Positions 26,003-34,881 of a DNA stretch of 64,000 nt are shown in pieces. This stretch comes from Ferrimonas pelagia (GTDB taxonomy: Bacteria > Pseudomonadota > Gammaproteobacteria > Enterobacterales > Shewanellaceae): NCBI RefSeq assembly GCF_039543565.1, contig NZ_BAABJZ010000100.1:1-64000 (forward strand). Reading direction: 5' to 3'. Made by a program: the position numbers and the translations under genes. The first letter of the stretch is position 1. Every line of letters begins with the position of its first letter. The notes beneath the pieces are model-generated. The model did no database searches. It saw only the letters and a program-made list of their open reading frames with translations, and was not told the DNA's origin.

Positions 26003-26560
26003 TCAAGAGTGGCCCAACAACTGTCGCCGCAGCTTGGGGTAGGCGGTGTCGGGTGACAGCCAGATCTGCAGAAACTGCTGGCTCAATTGCGGATCATCAA
26101 TGGTGCCCAACAGCGTGCGCTCCAGATAGAATCGACCCTGCCCAGACTCGATGGCAAAGATCAGCCGGTCGCCTTTGCGCACGTCCGGCCACAGCTGCGC
26201 CAGTCGCGCCAACCATCGCTGGCGCCGTTCGCCGTCGATCCCCAAGTGCTGCCACTGCTTATCGGTCGCCTGGAGCAAAGCTGCACGGTCGATGTTGCGC
26301 CGATAGTGGATCACCAGCGCCACGTCCCGCTCCACCCCAAGAAATTCGCCATCAGGCGCGCGTAACTCGGAGTCATACAGGGTCCAAAAGCCCCATTTCA
26401 GCCGCGCCTGGCCGACACTGGGCCATTGCATCCAAGAGTGCCCAGCGTCGCTGCGACCGGCGGTGGACGGACTGTCCAGCTGGGTATTGGCACTGACACC
26501 CAGCACCAAGAACAAACTCAGCGCCACGCCAGCCAACCAAGAGCTCACTGTCTTCATCAT
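26003..26560 (-). CDS. Chalcone-isomerase-like secreted protein
   Basis: A 185-residue protein with a signal peptide (MMKTVSSWLAGVALSLFLVL, cleavage near VSA) and a mature domain starting WPSVGQARLKWGFWTLYDSEL, the pattern of the chalcone isomerase-like family (PF16036 type). It is likely periplasmic. The catalytic status is unknown. It overlaps the upstream DUF2878 gene by four bases, so translation is probably coupled. Confidence 0.8.
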   Translation of the reverse strand: MMKTVSSWLAGVALSLFLVLGVSANTQLDSPSTAGRSDAGHSWMQWPSVGQARLKWGFWTLYDSELRAPDGEFLGVERDVALVIHYRRNIDRAALLQATDKQWQHLGIDGERRQRWLARLAQLWPDVRKGDRLIFAIESGQGRFYLERTLLGTIDDPQLSQQFLQIWLSPDTAYPKLRRQLLGHS

Positions 26561-27078
26561 GCCTCCTCGCCCGGACGCACCCTGTGTGCGCAGGCTCGCC
26601 GACTATCTGACTGCATCGCCCGGCGCAGCCCCGCCTGAATGGCCAAGGTGAGCAAAAACCACTCCAGCCATAACAGCGACAGGGTGGGCACCAACCCCAT
26701 CGGCCAGGACACCGCGCCCAAGCGCACCCCGGCCCAATAACTCATCGCACCAGCACATGCGCCGATCAGCGCCAACCAGTGACTGGGCGCCGCGACCACG
26801 ACCCGTCTCAGCGCCCAGGCATAGGTGCCAAACCCCAGCCATAACACCAGCAGCCACCCAGGCAGCTGCTCGAAGCGAAACACCCCGGCCTGAGTCCACA
26901 GGCTATCTAGCCCCACCCCGACTAAGGCGATCGGCAAGGCCCACAGGCCTGCCCGTGGCCAGCGCAGCCATACCGCCGCAAGTCCCAACAGCAAGGGCCA
27001 GTCCCACTGCCCCCACACCGCCAGCAGCCAGAAGCCATTAAACGCCGTGCTGGTCAACACCAGATCCCGCGCGCTCAT
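26557..27078 (-). CDS. DUF2878 membrane protein
   Basis: A 173-residue integral membrane protein from ATG 27078 (MSARDLVLTS) with about five to six hydrophobic helices, rich in Trp and Leu (FNGFWLLAVWGQWDWPLLLG). It matches the DUF2878 family, often encoded next to cyclopropane-synthase-type methyltransferases. Function unknown. It begins four bases after the CFA-type gene and overlaps the next gene. Confidence 0.8.
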   Translation of the reverse strand: MSARDLVLTSTAFNGFWLLAVWGQWDWPLLLGLAAVWLRWPRAGLWALPIALVGVGLDSLWTQAGVFRFEQLPGWLLVLWLGFGTYAWALRRVVVAAPSHWLALIGACAGAMSYWAGVRLGAVSWPMGLVPTLSLLWLEWFLLTLAIQAGLRRAMQSDSRRACAHRVRPGEEA

Positions 27079-27082
27079 GGTC

Positions 27083-28321
27083 TTAGCTCCGCCAGCCAGG
27101 GCGACTGAGCAGCAGCTGCACCGCACTGACGGTTCGCTCGGCAAACCCGCCCTCGCAATAGCTCAGGTAGTAGCGCCACATCCGAATGAAACGCTCGTCA
27201 TAGCCTAAGGTTTTCAGCTCCTCGACACTGTGATTGAAGCCCTGATGCCAATCCCTCAGTGTCTGGGCGTAATCCATCCCCATATCGCGCAGATCCCGCA
27301 CCACAAAATCGCTGTGCTGGGTCAGAGTCCGGTTCAATCGGGTCAACGACGGTAGGAAGCCACCGGGGAAGATGTACTTCTGGATAAAATCGACGCCCCG
27401 GCTGTAGCTGGCATCTCGCTGATCGGCGATGGTGATCGACTGCAGCGCCATCAGTCCCTCGGGTTTGAGCAGCGACTGACACTTGGCCACATAGGTATCG
27501 AGGTACTCCTTGCCCACCGCCTCGATCATCTCAACCGACACCAGCTTGTCGTAGTGACCGGTCAGATCGCGATAATCCTGCAGCAGCAGGGTGATCCGAT
27601 CCGACAGCCCGGCCTGCGCGATCTTGTCCTTTGCCCAGGCGTGTTGCTCCTTGGATATGGTGGTGGTCGTCACCCGGCAGCCATAATGCTGCGCCGCGTG
27701 GATCGCCATCGCCCCCCAGCCCGTACCGATCTCCAGCAGGTGATCCTCAGGCTGAAGCCGCAACAACTGACACAAGCGATCCATCTTGTTGATCTGGGCC
27801 TGCGCCAAGTCCTCGTCGCCGCTCACATACAAAGCCGACGAGTACAGCATGTTGTGATCGAGAAAGCGCCGGTACAGTTCATTGCCCAGATCATAATGCG
27901 CCGCGATGTTCTGTTGTGCTTGGCGTTGATGGTTGCGGCGAAAACGGTGGGTCAGCTGATCTTTCAGTTTGACCGCCCAGCCCACACGCGCCTCGAGCTG
28001 ATCCAGCACCGCCAGATTGGCCGCCAACACCCGCACCACCTGGGTGAGATCCGGCGAATCCCACCAGCCATCCATATAGCTCTCACCGGCGGCAATGCTG
28101 CCCCCTCGCAGAACGCGCTGGAAGAAACCCGCATGGTGCACCACGACCTGGCCGGTCAATGTCCCATCCAATGTTCCAAATTCATGGCGCGTGCCATCCG
28201 GCTCCGTCAGGATCAGGCCGCCACTGCGCAATTGCCCCATCACCGACAGCACCAGTGATCGGGCCGCTTTGTCGGACCAACGGCTGGGAGCGCTGAGCTG
28301 GGTTGCTTCACTGCTTATCAT
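27083..28321 (-). CDS. Cyclopropane-synthase-type lipid methyltransferase
   Basis: A 412-residue member of the cyclopropane-fatty-acyl-phospholipid synthase family, with SAM motif LEIGTGWGAMAIHAA (about 198-212) and VSVEMIEAVGKEYLDTY downstream, conserved in CFA synthases. It should methylate double bonds of membrane phospholipid acyl chains. In Rhodobacter a related enzyme, with FAD and DUF1365 neighbours, makes methylated or furan fatty acids (recalled, not checked), so cyclopropane need not be the product. It overlaps the upstream DUF1365 gene by four bases. Confidence 0.87.
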   Translation of the reverse strand: MISSEATQLSAPSRWSDKAARSLVLSVMGQLRSGGLILTEPDGTRHEFGTLDGTLTGQVVVHHAGFFQRVLRGGSIAAGESYMDGWWDSPDLTQVVRVLAANLAVLDQLEARVGWAVKLKDQLTHRFRRNHQRQAQQNIAAHYDLGNELYRRFLDHNMLYSSALYVSGDEDLAQAQINKMDRLCQLLRLQPEDHLLEIGTGWGAMAIHAAQHYGCRVTTTTISKEQHAWAKDKIAQAGLSDRITLLLQDYRDLTGHYDKLVSVEMIEAVGKEYLDTYVAKCQSLLKPEGLMALQSITIADQRDASYSRGVDFIQKYIFPGGFLPSLTRLNRTLTQHSDFVVRDLRDMGMDYAQTLRDWHQGFNHSVEELKTLGYDERFIRMWRYYLSYCEGGFAERTVSAVQLLLSRPGWRS

Positions 28322-29103
28322 CGTTGTGCCTCACTCTTGTCTGCGGGTTTGCTGGATGGATGGGAGTAAAAGGGTGCACGCTTGCACCAGAGCTTGAACG
28401 CTTGCCAGTAGATCCCCATCACCACCTTCAGAGTCATCACCGGCGTGGCCACCATCAACTGCGCCAATCGCCGGCCGGTAAACGGCTCGGGTTTGAGCTG
28501 CAAGGTGGCGTCGAATACCGTCTGTTGCTGGGGATCCTCCACCGCCAGATCCAGCAGGATCCGCGGCTCTGGGGAAGATACGCGCCAGCGGTAGTTCTGG
28601 TTCATTGGATTAAACGGCGACACGTGAAACGCCTTGGGGCAATGCCAATGGGCCGCGTGCCATCGCGGCGCGGCGGGAACAGCGTAGCAATGCCGCTGGT
28701 TCCACGGCGTGTTGCTGACCTCCACCAAAGTCTGCTGCCAAACGTCGTTGTCGTCATACAGATAGAACAGATTGATGGGGCTGAAATACAGGCCGAAGTA
28801 GCGCAGCTGACACAGCAGCATCACCCGTCCGCTCAGGCGCTCGCCGGTCAGCTCGAAGATCCGCTGCTGCGCCGCGTGTTTCAGCACGCCGCCGCTTTGA
28901 AGATAATCGCTGCGCAAAAAGCGCGCCGGGTGAAACCAGCGCCGACCAAAGCCGGGGATCTGCCGGGACAAGGCGTCGATCTCATCCAAGTCCAACAGCG
29001 GCATAAACAGCGGATAATGGAAGTGATGGGCCACCGGTGTGTAACGCCGATGCCGCACGATACCGACACACAGACGGCTGTGGCGTGGTTGCGTCGCCGT
29101 CAT
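28318..29103 (-). CDS. DUF1365 family protein
   Basis: A 261-residue protein (MTATQPRHSRLCVGIVRHRRY) matching DUF1365: HHFHYPLFMPLLDLDEID, then NLFYLYD and HVSPFNPMNQNYRW. It is almost always found beside FAD oxidoreductase and CFA-type genes. The biochemical role is unknown. Start 29103 is chosen because its ATGA overlaps the upstream stop. Confidence 0.85.
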   Translation of the reverse strand: MTATQPRHSRLCVGIVRHRRYTPVAHHFHYPLFMPLLDLDEIDALSRQIPGFGRRWFHPARFLRSDYLQSGGVLKHAAQQRIFELTGERLSGRVMLLCQLRYFGLYFSPINLFYLYDDNDVWQQTLVEVSNTPWNQRHCYAVPAAPRWHAAHWHCPKAFHVSPFNPMNQNYRWRVSSPEPRILLDLAVEDPQQQTVFDATLQLKPEPFTGRRLAQLMVATPVMTLKVVMGIYWQAFKLWCKRAPFYSHPSSKPADKSEAQR

Positions 29104-30395
29104 AGCGCCACCCACTTCGGCTCTGGCTGGGCCGACTCATCCAGCCCCTGCAGGGCGCTCACCACGTCCATCCCGCTGCGAATGCCATCCTCATGAAAGC
29201 CGTTGTACCAATAAGCGCCGCAGAACCAGCTGCGCCGGTGGCCGTTGATCTCATGACGTCGGCTCTGTGCCCGCGCGCTGTCCGCAGAGAACATCGGGTG
29301 GGCGTAATGAAAACGCCGCAGGATCCGCTCGGGATCGATCTTATCGGTCTGGTTTAGCGTCACGCAGAAAGTCTCCGGTGCGCTGATCCCCTGCAGGATA
29401 TTCATGTTGTAGGTCAGGGTCGCTTGGCGATGATCGCGATGGACCCCGTTCTCGAACGCCTCGCCCAGATGGTAGTTCCATGCGGCCCACGCCTTGCGCC
29501 GCCGTGGCAGCAAGCGTGTGTCGGTGTGCAGCACCACTTCGTTATTTTGATAGGGCATGGCCGATAAGATCGCCCGCTCCGCTTCGCTGGGATCGGCCAG
29601 CAGCGCCAACGCCTGATCGCTGTGACAGGCGAAGATCACCTGATCAAATCGCTCCACGCCCGCTGCGGTAGTCAGCTCTACCCGATCGGCCCATCGCTTG
29701 ACCTGCTGCACCGGTGTTGCGGTTCGGATCCGCGCTCCTAGCTGTGCTTGCACCTTGCGAACATACTCGCGCGAGCCGCCGGGGATCACCGACCACTGCG
29801 GCCGATCCTTCACATCCAGCAGACCGTGATTAAGGAAGAAGCGCAGGAACAGCGCCAACGGGAAGCCGCGCATGTCGGTCAGGCTCGACGACCAGATCGC
29901 CGCCCCCATCGGCAGGATATAGTTGTCACAGAAATCGGCACCAAAGCCATGCTGGTGCAGAAACTGGCCTAAGGTGCCCAACTCGGTGTGATCCACCGCC
30001 GCCTTCGCCAGCCGGTTAAAGCGCAGGATCTCGGCGATCAGGCGATAGAACCGCGGGCGCAACAGGTTGCGCCGCTGGGCAAACAGGGTACTGAGACTGT
30101 GGCCGTTGTACTCCAGCGCCGCCTCATCGTTACGCACACTGAAACTCATCTCACTGGGCTGACCGCTCAGGCCCAGATCAGCCAAAAAGCGCTCAAACAA
30201 CGGATAGGTGCGGTCGTTGAACACAATAAAGCCGGTATCGATGGCGTAATCGCCACTGACCACCGACACGTCCACCGTGGCGGTATGGCCCCCAACATAC
30301 CCATTGGCCTCAAACACCGTCACCTCGTGCTGCGGATGCAGATACCAGGCACTGCTTAGGCCGGAAATACCGCTGCCGATAATCGCGATCTTCAT
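29100..30395 (-). CDS. FAD-dependent amine-oxidase-like oxidoreductase
   Basis: A 431-residue flavoprotein with the dinucleotide-binding motif GSGISGLSSAW (about 7-17), VFEANGYVGGHTATVD and a C-terminal WFCGAYWYNGFHEDGIRSG. Its family context (between an SDR and DUF1365) is that of UfaD-like lipid desaturases or oxidases recalled from Rhodobacter. The reaction is inferred, not shown. It overlaps both neighbours by four bases. Confidence 0.85.
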   Translation of the reverse strand: MKIAIIGSGISGLSSAWYLHPQHEVTVFEANGYVGGHTATVDVSVVSGDYAIDTGFIVFNDRTYPLFERFLADLGLSGQPSEMSFSVRNDEAALEYNGHSLSTLFAQRRNLLRPRFYRLIAEILRFNRLAKAAVDHTELGTLGQFLHQHGFGADFCDNYILPMGAAIWSSSLTDMRGFPLALFLRFFLNHGLLDVKDRPQWSVIPGGSREYVRKVQAQLGARIRTATPVQQVKRWADRVELTTAAGVERFDQVIFACHSDQALALLADPSEAERAILSAMPYQNNEVVLHTDTRLLPRRRKAWAAWNYHLGEAFENGVHRDHRQATLTYNMNILQGISAPETFCVTLNQTDKIDPERILRRFHYAHPMFSADSARAQSRRHEINGHRRSWFCGAYWYNGFHEDGIRSGMDVVSALQGLDESAQPEPKWVAL

Positions 30396-31123
30396 CTATT
30401 GCTCCCTGTCATGCGTAAGGCCAATGCACGTTGCCAGCCGATGGGCAGCAAGCGGATCAGCTTCAATAGTCCGGTAAAACGCCGGGGGAAATGGATCTCA
30501 CTGCGGCGCTGGGCAATGCCCCGCCGCATCGCCTGTGACGCCACCTCGACGCTGACGCGCATCGGCATGGCAAAATCGTTCTTGTCGGTCAGCGGCGTTG
30601 CCACAAAGCCGGGACACACCAAGCTGACATCCACCTGCTGGGCGGCCAGATCCACCGCCAGCGTATGCGCCAGATAGGCCAGTGCGGCCTTCGATGCGCC
30701 ATAGGCCTCGGCCCGGGGCAACGGCATATAGGCGGCACTGGAGCCCACCAGCACCAAGTGGGTGCCGGCGACAAAGCGCGATTGCAGCGCCTCGATCACG
30801 TGCAACACGCCAAACAGGTTGATGTCGAACACCCGCCGAAACAGCGCTGCGTCGATCTGGCCGCGTTCGATGTACTCGCAGTTACCGGCGTTGAGGATGA
30901 TCAGATCCGGCATCGACGTCAGGCTCGCCATCGCCGTCTGAACCGCTTCCGGCTCCGTCGCATCAAACGCCAGCGTCTCGATCCGCGCGCTGTGTTGCTG
31001 GATCTGCGCCAAGCGCGCACTATCGCGGCCACAAGCCACCACCTGCCAGCCCGAATCGGCATAATCTCTAGCCAACTGCGCGCCGATCCCAGAGCTGGCA
31101 CCGGTGATCAATACCCGCTTCAT
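30392..31123 (-). CDS. SDR-family oxidoreductase
   Basis: A 243-residue short-chain dehydrogenase with TGASSGIG at residues 7-14, LNAGN replacing the usual NNAG, and catalytic YGASK. It belongs to the photolyase/lipid operon and overlaps both its neighbours by four bases. The substrate is unknown; lipid or aldehyde chemistry is plausible from context. Confidence 0.87.
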   Translation of the reverse strand: MKRVLITGASSGIGAQLARDYADSGWQVVACGRDSARLAQIQQHSARIETLAFDATEPEAVQTAMASLTSMPDLIILNAGNCEYIERGQIDAALFRRVFDINLFGVLHVIEALQSRFVAGTHLVLVGSSAAYMPLPRAEAYGASKAALAYLAHTLAVDLAAQQVDVSLVCPGFVATPLTDKNDFAMPMRVSVEVASQAMRRGIAQRRSEIHFPRRFTGLLKLIRLLPIGWQRALALRMTGSNR

Positions 31124-31578
31124 TGGCCCAGCCTCGCTTTGACAAAGCGCACCGCCGAGCCCAGCAGCGGCACCGCTTCATACAACATCTCACCCAGATC
31201 AAAATAATCGCGATGACTGATGATCAAGCCATCCGCAAACGTCAGCCGGGTGATCCCCGCAACCGTTCGCATCCGCCCCTGCGCCAAACGCGGGTGGGCA
31301 AAGTGCATGGTCCATTGCACAAACGCCTGATCGTCATCGCTCATCTGCTGATGGATCTCAAACCGACAGCTGAGGATCTCCGCATAGAGTTGCGCAAAGT
31401 AACGCTCCAGCGCGGGCAGGCCTTCGATGCGATGGGCCGGATCCTCAAATCGGATCAGCGGATGGTAGATCTGCGCCAGCAGCGCCAGGTTGTCCCGATC
31501 CAGCTGTTGATATATCTCAATAAACCGCGTCATCAGATCCGGCTGCGCCGCCCGATGCTCTGTGATGATCTGCTGCAT
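31120..31578 (-). CDS. NTF2/SnoaL-like protein
   Basis: A 152-residue single-domain protein of the NTF2-like cone fold (IYHPLIRFEDPAHRIEGL, FADGLIISHRDYFD). No signal peptide. Members can be isomerases, hydrolases or binding proteins, so no activity is assigned. It sits between the photolyase and SDR genes in the same operon with stop-start overlap. Confidence 0.82.
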   Translation of the reverse strand: MQQIITEHRAAQPDLMTRFIEIYQQLDRDNLALLAQIYHPLIRFEDPAHRIEGLPALERYFAQLYAEILSCRFEIHQQMSDDDQAFVQWTMHFAHPRLAQGRMRTVAGITRLTFADGLIISHRDYFDLGEMLYEAVPLLGSAVRFVKARLGQ

Positions 31579-32999
31579 TACATTCCCCTTGCCTTCGCGG
31601 CCTTAAAAGTTTCGATGGCGGCCCGTCGGGCCTGGCTGTGATCCACCATCGGCGGCGGGTAATCCAAGCGCGCCGCACCGGGCCAACGATGCGGCTGATG
31701 GATCTCACCCATCGGCACATCGGCCAACTCAGGTAACCAGCGGCGGATAAAGCTGCCATCGGGATCAAACCGCTGACCCTGGGTGGTGGGATTGAAGATC
31801 CGGAAATAGGGTTGCGCATCGGTGCCGGTCGACGCGGCCCACTGCCAGCCACCGTTATTGGCCGCCAGATCACCGTCGATCAGATGGGCCATAAACCAGC
31901 GCTCGCCATGCTGCCAGTGAATGAGCAGATCCTTGGTCAGAAAGCTCGCCACGATCATCCGCAACCGATTGTGCATCCAACCGGTGGCCAACAGCTGACG
32001 CATCGCGGCGTCGACAATAGGAAAACCGGTTTGCCCCTGCTGCCAACGCGCCAACCCGGCGGGATCGTCCCGCCAAGCCACATGCCGGCTCCAGCCATGG
32101 AACGGCTGCGCCCGACTCAGGCGGGGAAATTGCGCCATCAAATGGCGATAGAACTCGCGCCATATCAACTCATTGAGCCAAGCAAACGCGCCGCTCTCCT
32201 GCACCTCCCAGCAGTCTGGCTGGGCCAACGTCAATGCCGCCAAGCACTGGCGCGGCGACAGCATGCCCAGCGCCAGATAGGGCGACAGACCACTGGTGCC
32301 GTCGATGGCGGGCCGGTCTCTATCCTGCTGATAATCCACCACGCGCTGCTGACAAAACGCCTGCAACTTGTGCGACAACGCGGCGTCATCCACCGGCCAC
32401 GCCGTGCTGTCTTTGAGCGGATAAGCCAAGGCGGTAAACTCTGACGCGATCGCCGAAGGCGCTGTCCTCGCCGCAGGCTCGGGCCGCACAGTCAGCGGCG
32501 CGAGCTGCAGCCGCTCAAGCCAACGCTTGCGAAACGGCGTAAACACCTTGTAGGGCTGGGCACTGCCGGTCAAAACGGTCCCCGGCGCCAGCACGCAAGC
32601 GTCCTGCAGGCAATGAAACTCGACGCCGCGCCCTGCCAGTTCCAACGCCAATTGCCGGTCGCGCTGTCCTTCATTCCACTGATAGGCTTGGCTGCAGAAC
32701 ACGCCAGCCACCGACCACTGCTGGCACAGCGACAGCAGCGTCTCACGCTGCCCCGTCAGCGTCTGCGCCTCACGCACAACCAGCGGAATGTTGAGCCGCG
32801 CTAGGATCGGCTTCATCTGCTGCAGCCGGCGCTGGATCAGATCCGCCTGGATCGGCGCCATGTCATGTTCCCCCCAGCTTTGCTGCGCCGACAGGTACAC
32901 CGCCACCACCTCCGCGTTGTCCGCACAGGCCTGGCTCAGTGCCGCGTTGTCGACGGTGCGCAGATCGTCCCGGATCCACCACAGATTGCGTTGCGTCAT
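31578..32999 (-). CDS. phrB: Deoxyribodipyrimidine photolyase
   Basis: From ATG 32999 the protein has 473 residues, the usual class I CPD photolyase length. It begins MTQRNLWWIRDDLRTVDN (photolyase N-terminal domain), with DGTSGLSPYLALGMLSPRQ and the FAD-binding WNELIWREFYRHL in the C-terminal half, and TGWMHNRLRMIVASFLTKDL near the end. It uses blue light to split cyclobutane pyrimidine dimers. The MerR gene upstream overlaps its ATG by four bases; the longer open frame upstream is that gene's shadow. Confidence 0.95.
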   Translation of the reverse strand: MTQRNLWWIRDDLRTVDNAALSQACADNAEVVAVYLSAQQSWGEHDMAPIQADLIQRRLQQMKPILARLNIPLVVREAQTLTGQRETLLSLCQQWSVAGVFCSQAYQWNEGQRDRQLALELAGRGVEFHCLQDACVLAPGTVLTGSAQPYKVFTPFRKRWLERLQLAPLTVRPEPAARTAPSAIASEFTALAYPLKDSTAWPVDDAALSHKLQAFCQQRVVDYQQDRDRPAIDGTSGLSPYLALGMLSPRQCLAALTLAQPDCWEVQESGAFAWLNELIWREFYRHLMAQFPRLSRAQPFHGWSRHVAWRDDPAGLARWQQGQTGFPIVDAAMRQLLATGWMHNRLRMIVASFLTKDLLIHWQHGERWFMAHLIDGDLAANNGGWQWAASTGTDAQPYFRIFNPTTQGQRFDPDGSFIRRWLPELADVPMGEIHQPHRWPGAARLDYPPPMVDHSQARRAAIETFKAAKARGM

Positions 33000-33829
33000 G
33001 CTATGTCCCCCTGCGCGAGCAATGACAGCTCGTCCTGATGAATGGTGGCAACACTGCCCAGCAGGCGCAGCTCGCAAGGCTGGGCCGTCAACAACCGCTG
33101 CAGCTGAGTCCATGCCGCCGGCGTCAGGCGCCGCTCGCCGGTCACCACCAGCAATGGCGCATCCATCGCCGCCAACATGGACTTCAGTCCATCCAATGTT
33201 GGGGTGATCGGCGCCAGCAGCGTCGGTTGCAGCCCTTGGCTCATCAACTCCAGCGCCGACAACCACAGCTCAGCACCGCACTGTGAGTCAAAGCTGATCA
33301 GCAGCGCCGGACGGCCGCCGCGCTCCCGCGCTCCCGCCAACAAAGCGCCGCAGCGCTCGATGAGCACCCCTTGCCACAACGCCTGCGTCACCGCCGCCAC
33401 CGCCTCAGGCAAAGTGGCGAGATAGGTCTCGATCGGGGCGATCAGCTGCTGTCGGTACACTGGCAGCGGGTAGTGCTTCATCACCTCTATCAGCCCACGC
33501 TCCAACCTGCGCCGATCAAGCCCATCGAGCGTCGCCTTCACCGCGTCCAACTCCTCTAGCGCCTCACGCCCGGGCGGTAACGACTCCCCCGCCTCTATCA
33601 ATGGCCGTACCTTGCCGATCGACACGCCCCGCTCCAGCCAACTTAGGATCAGGCGGATCCGCGCCAGATCCTGCGGCGCGTACAGCCGATGCCCCTGCGC
33701 CGTCCGCTCAGGCTTGAGCAAGCCATAACGCCGCTGCCAGGCCCGCAAGGTCACGGGATTCACTCCGGTGAGCTCACCCACTTGGGTAATGGTTAATCGT
33801 GCCTCAGACGTGCTTGACCCGCCGCTCAC
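32996..33829 (-). CDS. MerR regulator, LitR/CarH-like architecture
   Basis: A 277-residue regulator with an N-terminal MerR helix-turn-helix (ITQVGELTGVNPVTLRAWQRRYG, about 14-35) and a C-terminal part of about 190 residues arranged like the B12-binding region of CarH/LitR proteins. The stretch SFDSQCGAELWLSALELM sits where cobalamin regulators carry a DxHxxG-type ligand motif, and no such His is present, so B12 binding as a light sensor is doubtful. It begins with GTG overlapping the upstream stop. It probably controls the photolyase/lipid operon through the TGTACA pair at 34794-34817 and may need a separate light or stress sensor. Confidence 0.82.
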   Translation of the reverse strand: MSGGSSTSEARLTITQVGELTGVNPVTLRAWQRRYGLLKPERTAQGHRLYAPQDLARIRLILSWLERGVSIGKVRPLIEAGESLPPGREALEELDAVKATLDGLDRRRLERGLIEVMKHYPLPVYRQQLIAPIETYLATLPEAVAAVTQALWQGVLIERCGALLAGARERGGRPALLISFDSQCGAELWLSALELMSQGLQPTLLAPITPTLDGLKSMLAAMDAPLLVVTGERRLTPAAWTQLQRLLTAQPCELRLLGSVATIHQDELSLLAQGDIA

Positions 33830-34770
33830 AGCGGACAGCGCAGCTTGAGGTGTTGTGGATAGGGCGCCAGATAGGCTTGGCGCTGCAGATAGGAGTTGGG
33901 GTAGGCGCGCAGATAATGGTTGAACAGGATCAGCGCGGCCAGCAGCGGCAGGTTGCCCTGGCGATATTCGGCGATCACCTGAGTCAACTCCTCCTTCTCC
34001 CGCGCGTTCAATGCGCGCTTAAAGTAGCCCTGCAGATGTTGCAACACATTGGTGTTGCTGCGGCGGTTGGCCCGCTGTTTCAACGCATTCATAAAGGCGA
34101 GCCGGTACTCAATAAAAAAGTCTTCCAGCGCAGTTTGGTGGATCTGAGCCACCATTTGGCCCAGCGCGCGGTAAGCCACCGGCGAGTGAGCCATCAGGGT
34201 GTACTTGTAACGGCTGTGAAAGTCGATCAGAGCCCGGCGGCTCAGGGTTTGGGTCGACTGGTACAGATCATGGAGGGCAAACACCCGCAGCACGAAGTTT
34301 TCCCGCAGAACCGGATCATTGAGTCGGCCATCTTCCTCCACCGGCAACCAAGGCATCATCGTCATCAGTTGCTCGGTAAACAGACCGCGGCCGCCGCCCT
34401 CTTTGCTCTGACCATTGGCCAGATGCACCTTCACCCGCTCCATCCCGCAGGAGGGCGACTTGGCGCAGACGATATACCCGCATAACTCACTCATCGACGC
34501 CACCTTCTGCCGGGAGAAGGCGATCATCTTATCGGTCAGATCAAGCTCAGACTTGTTGCGGGTGATCAAACGGATCTCACCGTCGATCTCGGACAAACGG
34601 ATCGCCGGACGGGGGGCATTCATCCCGATGGCCATCTCAGGGCACACCGGGTGAAAGCGAAAATGCTGACTTAGCTGATCGGTGACAAACACACTGCGTT
34701 TATGGCCACCATCAAACCGAACCTGCTGACCCAAAACACATGCGCTGATCCCAACGGGAATGTTCATCAT
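33826..34770 (-). CDS. DUF523 and DUF1722 protein, YbgA-like
   Basis: From ATG 34770 (MMNIPVGISACVLGQQVRFDG) the protein has about 314 residues. The N-terminal half is DUF523 (CPEMAIGM, SPSCGMERVK) and the C-terminal half DUF1722 (SPVAYRALGQMVAQ, YRQGNLPLLAALILFNHYL), the arrangement of E. coli YbgA-like proteins. The conserved Cys residues suggest metal or cofactor binding. The gene is first in the photolyase/lipid operon and overlaps the MerR gene by four bases. ATG 34767 is an alternative; AGAGG precedes both. Confidence 0.82.
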   Translation of the reverse strand: MMNIPVGISACVLGQQVRFDGGHKRSVFVTDQLSQHFRFHPVCPEMAIGMNAPRPAIRLSEIDGEIRLITRNKSELDLTDKMIAFSRQKVASMSELCGYIVCAKSPSCGMERVKVHLANGQSKEGGGRGLFTEQLMTMMPWLPVEEDGRLNDPVLRENFVLRVFALHDLYQSTQTLSRRALIDFHSRYKYTLMAHSPVAYRALGQMVAQIHQTALEDFFIEYRLAFMNALKQRANRRSNTNVLQHLQGYFKRALNAREKEELTQVIAEYRQGNLPLLAALILFNHYLRAYPNSYLQRQAYLAPYPQHLKLRCPL

Positions 34771-34793
34771 TGTCGCCTCTGCTGATCGTAAGT

Positions 34794-34817
34794 TGTACAC
34801 ACTTGAGCCTTTGTACA
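34794..34817 (-). promoter_or_regulatory. TGTACA-N12-TGTACA operator
   Basis: Two self-complementary TGTACA hexamers (34794-34799, 34812-34817) spaced by 12 bases, so the site is an inverted repeat. It lies 24 bases before the first ATG of the operon. From memory, LitR/PplR-type MerR proteins bind T(G/A)TACA-N12-TGTA(C/T)A, and this matches exactly. Confidence 0.65.
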
Positions 34818-34881
34818 ACCCACAACCGCATCGGGATCACATTTATTTTTCTTTTTTCACCGACTCACATACCCAGAGCGT

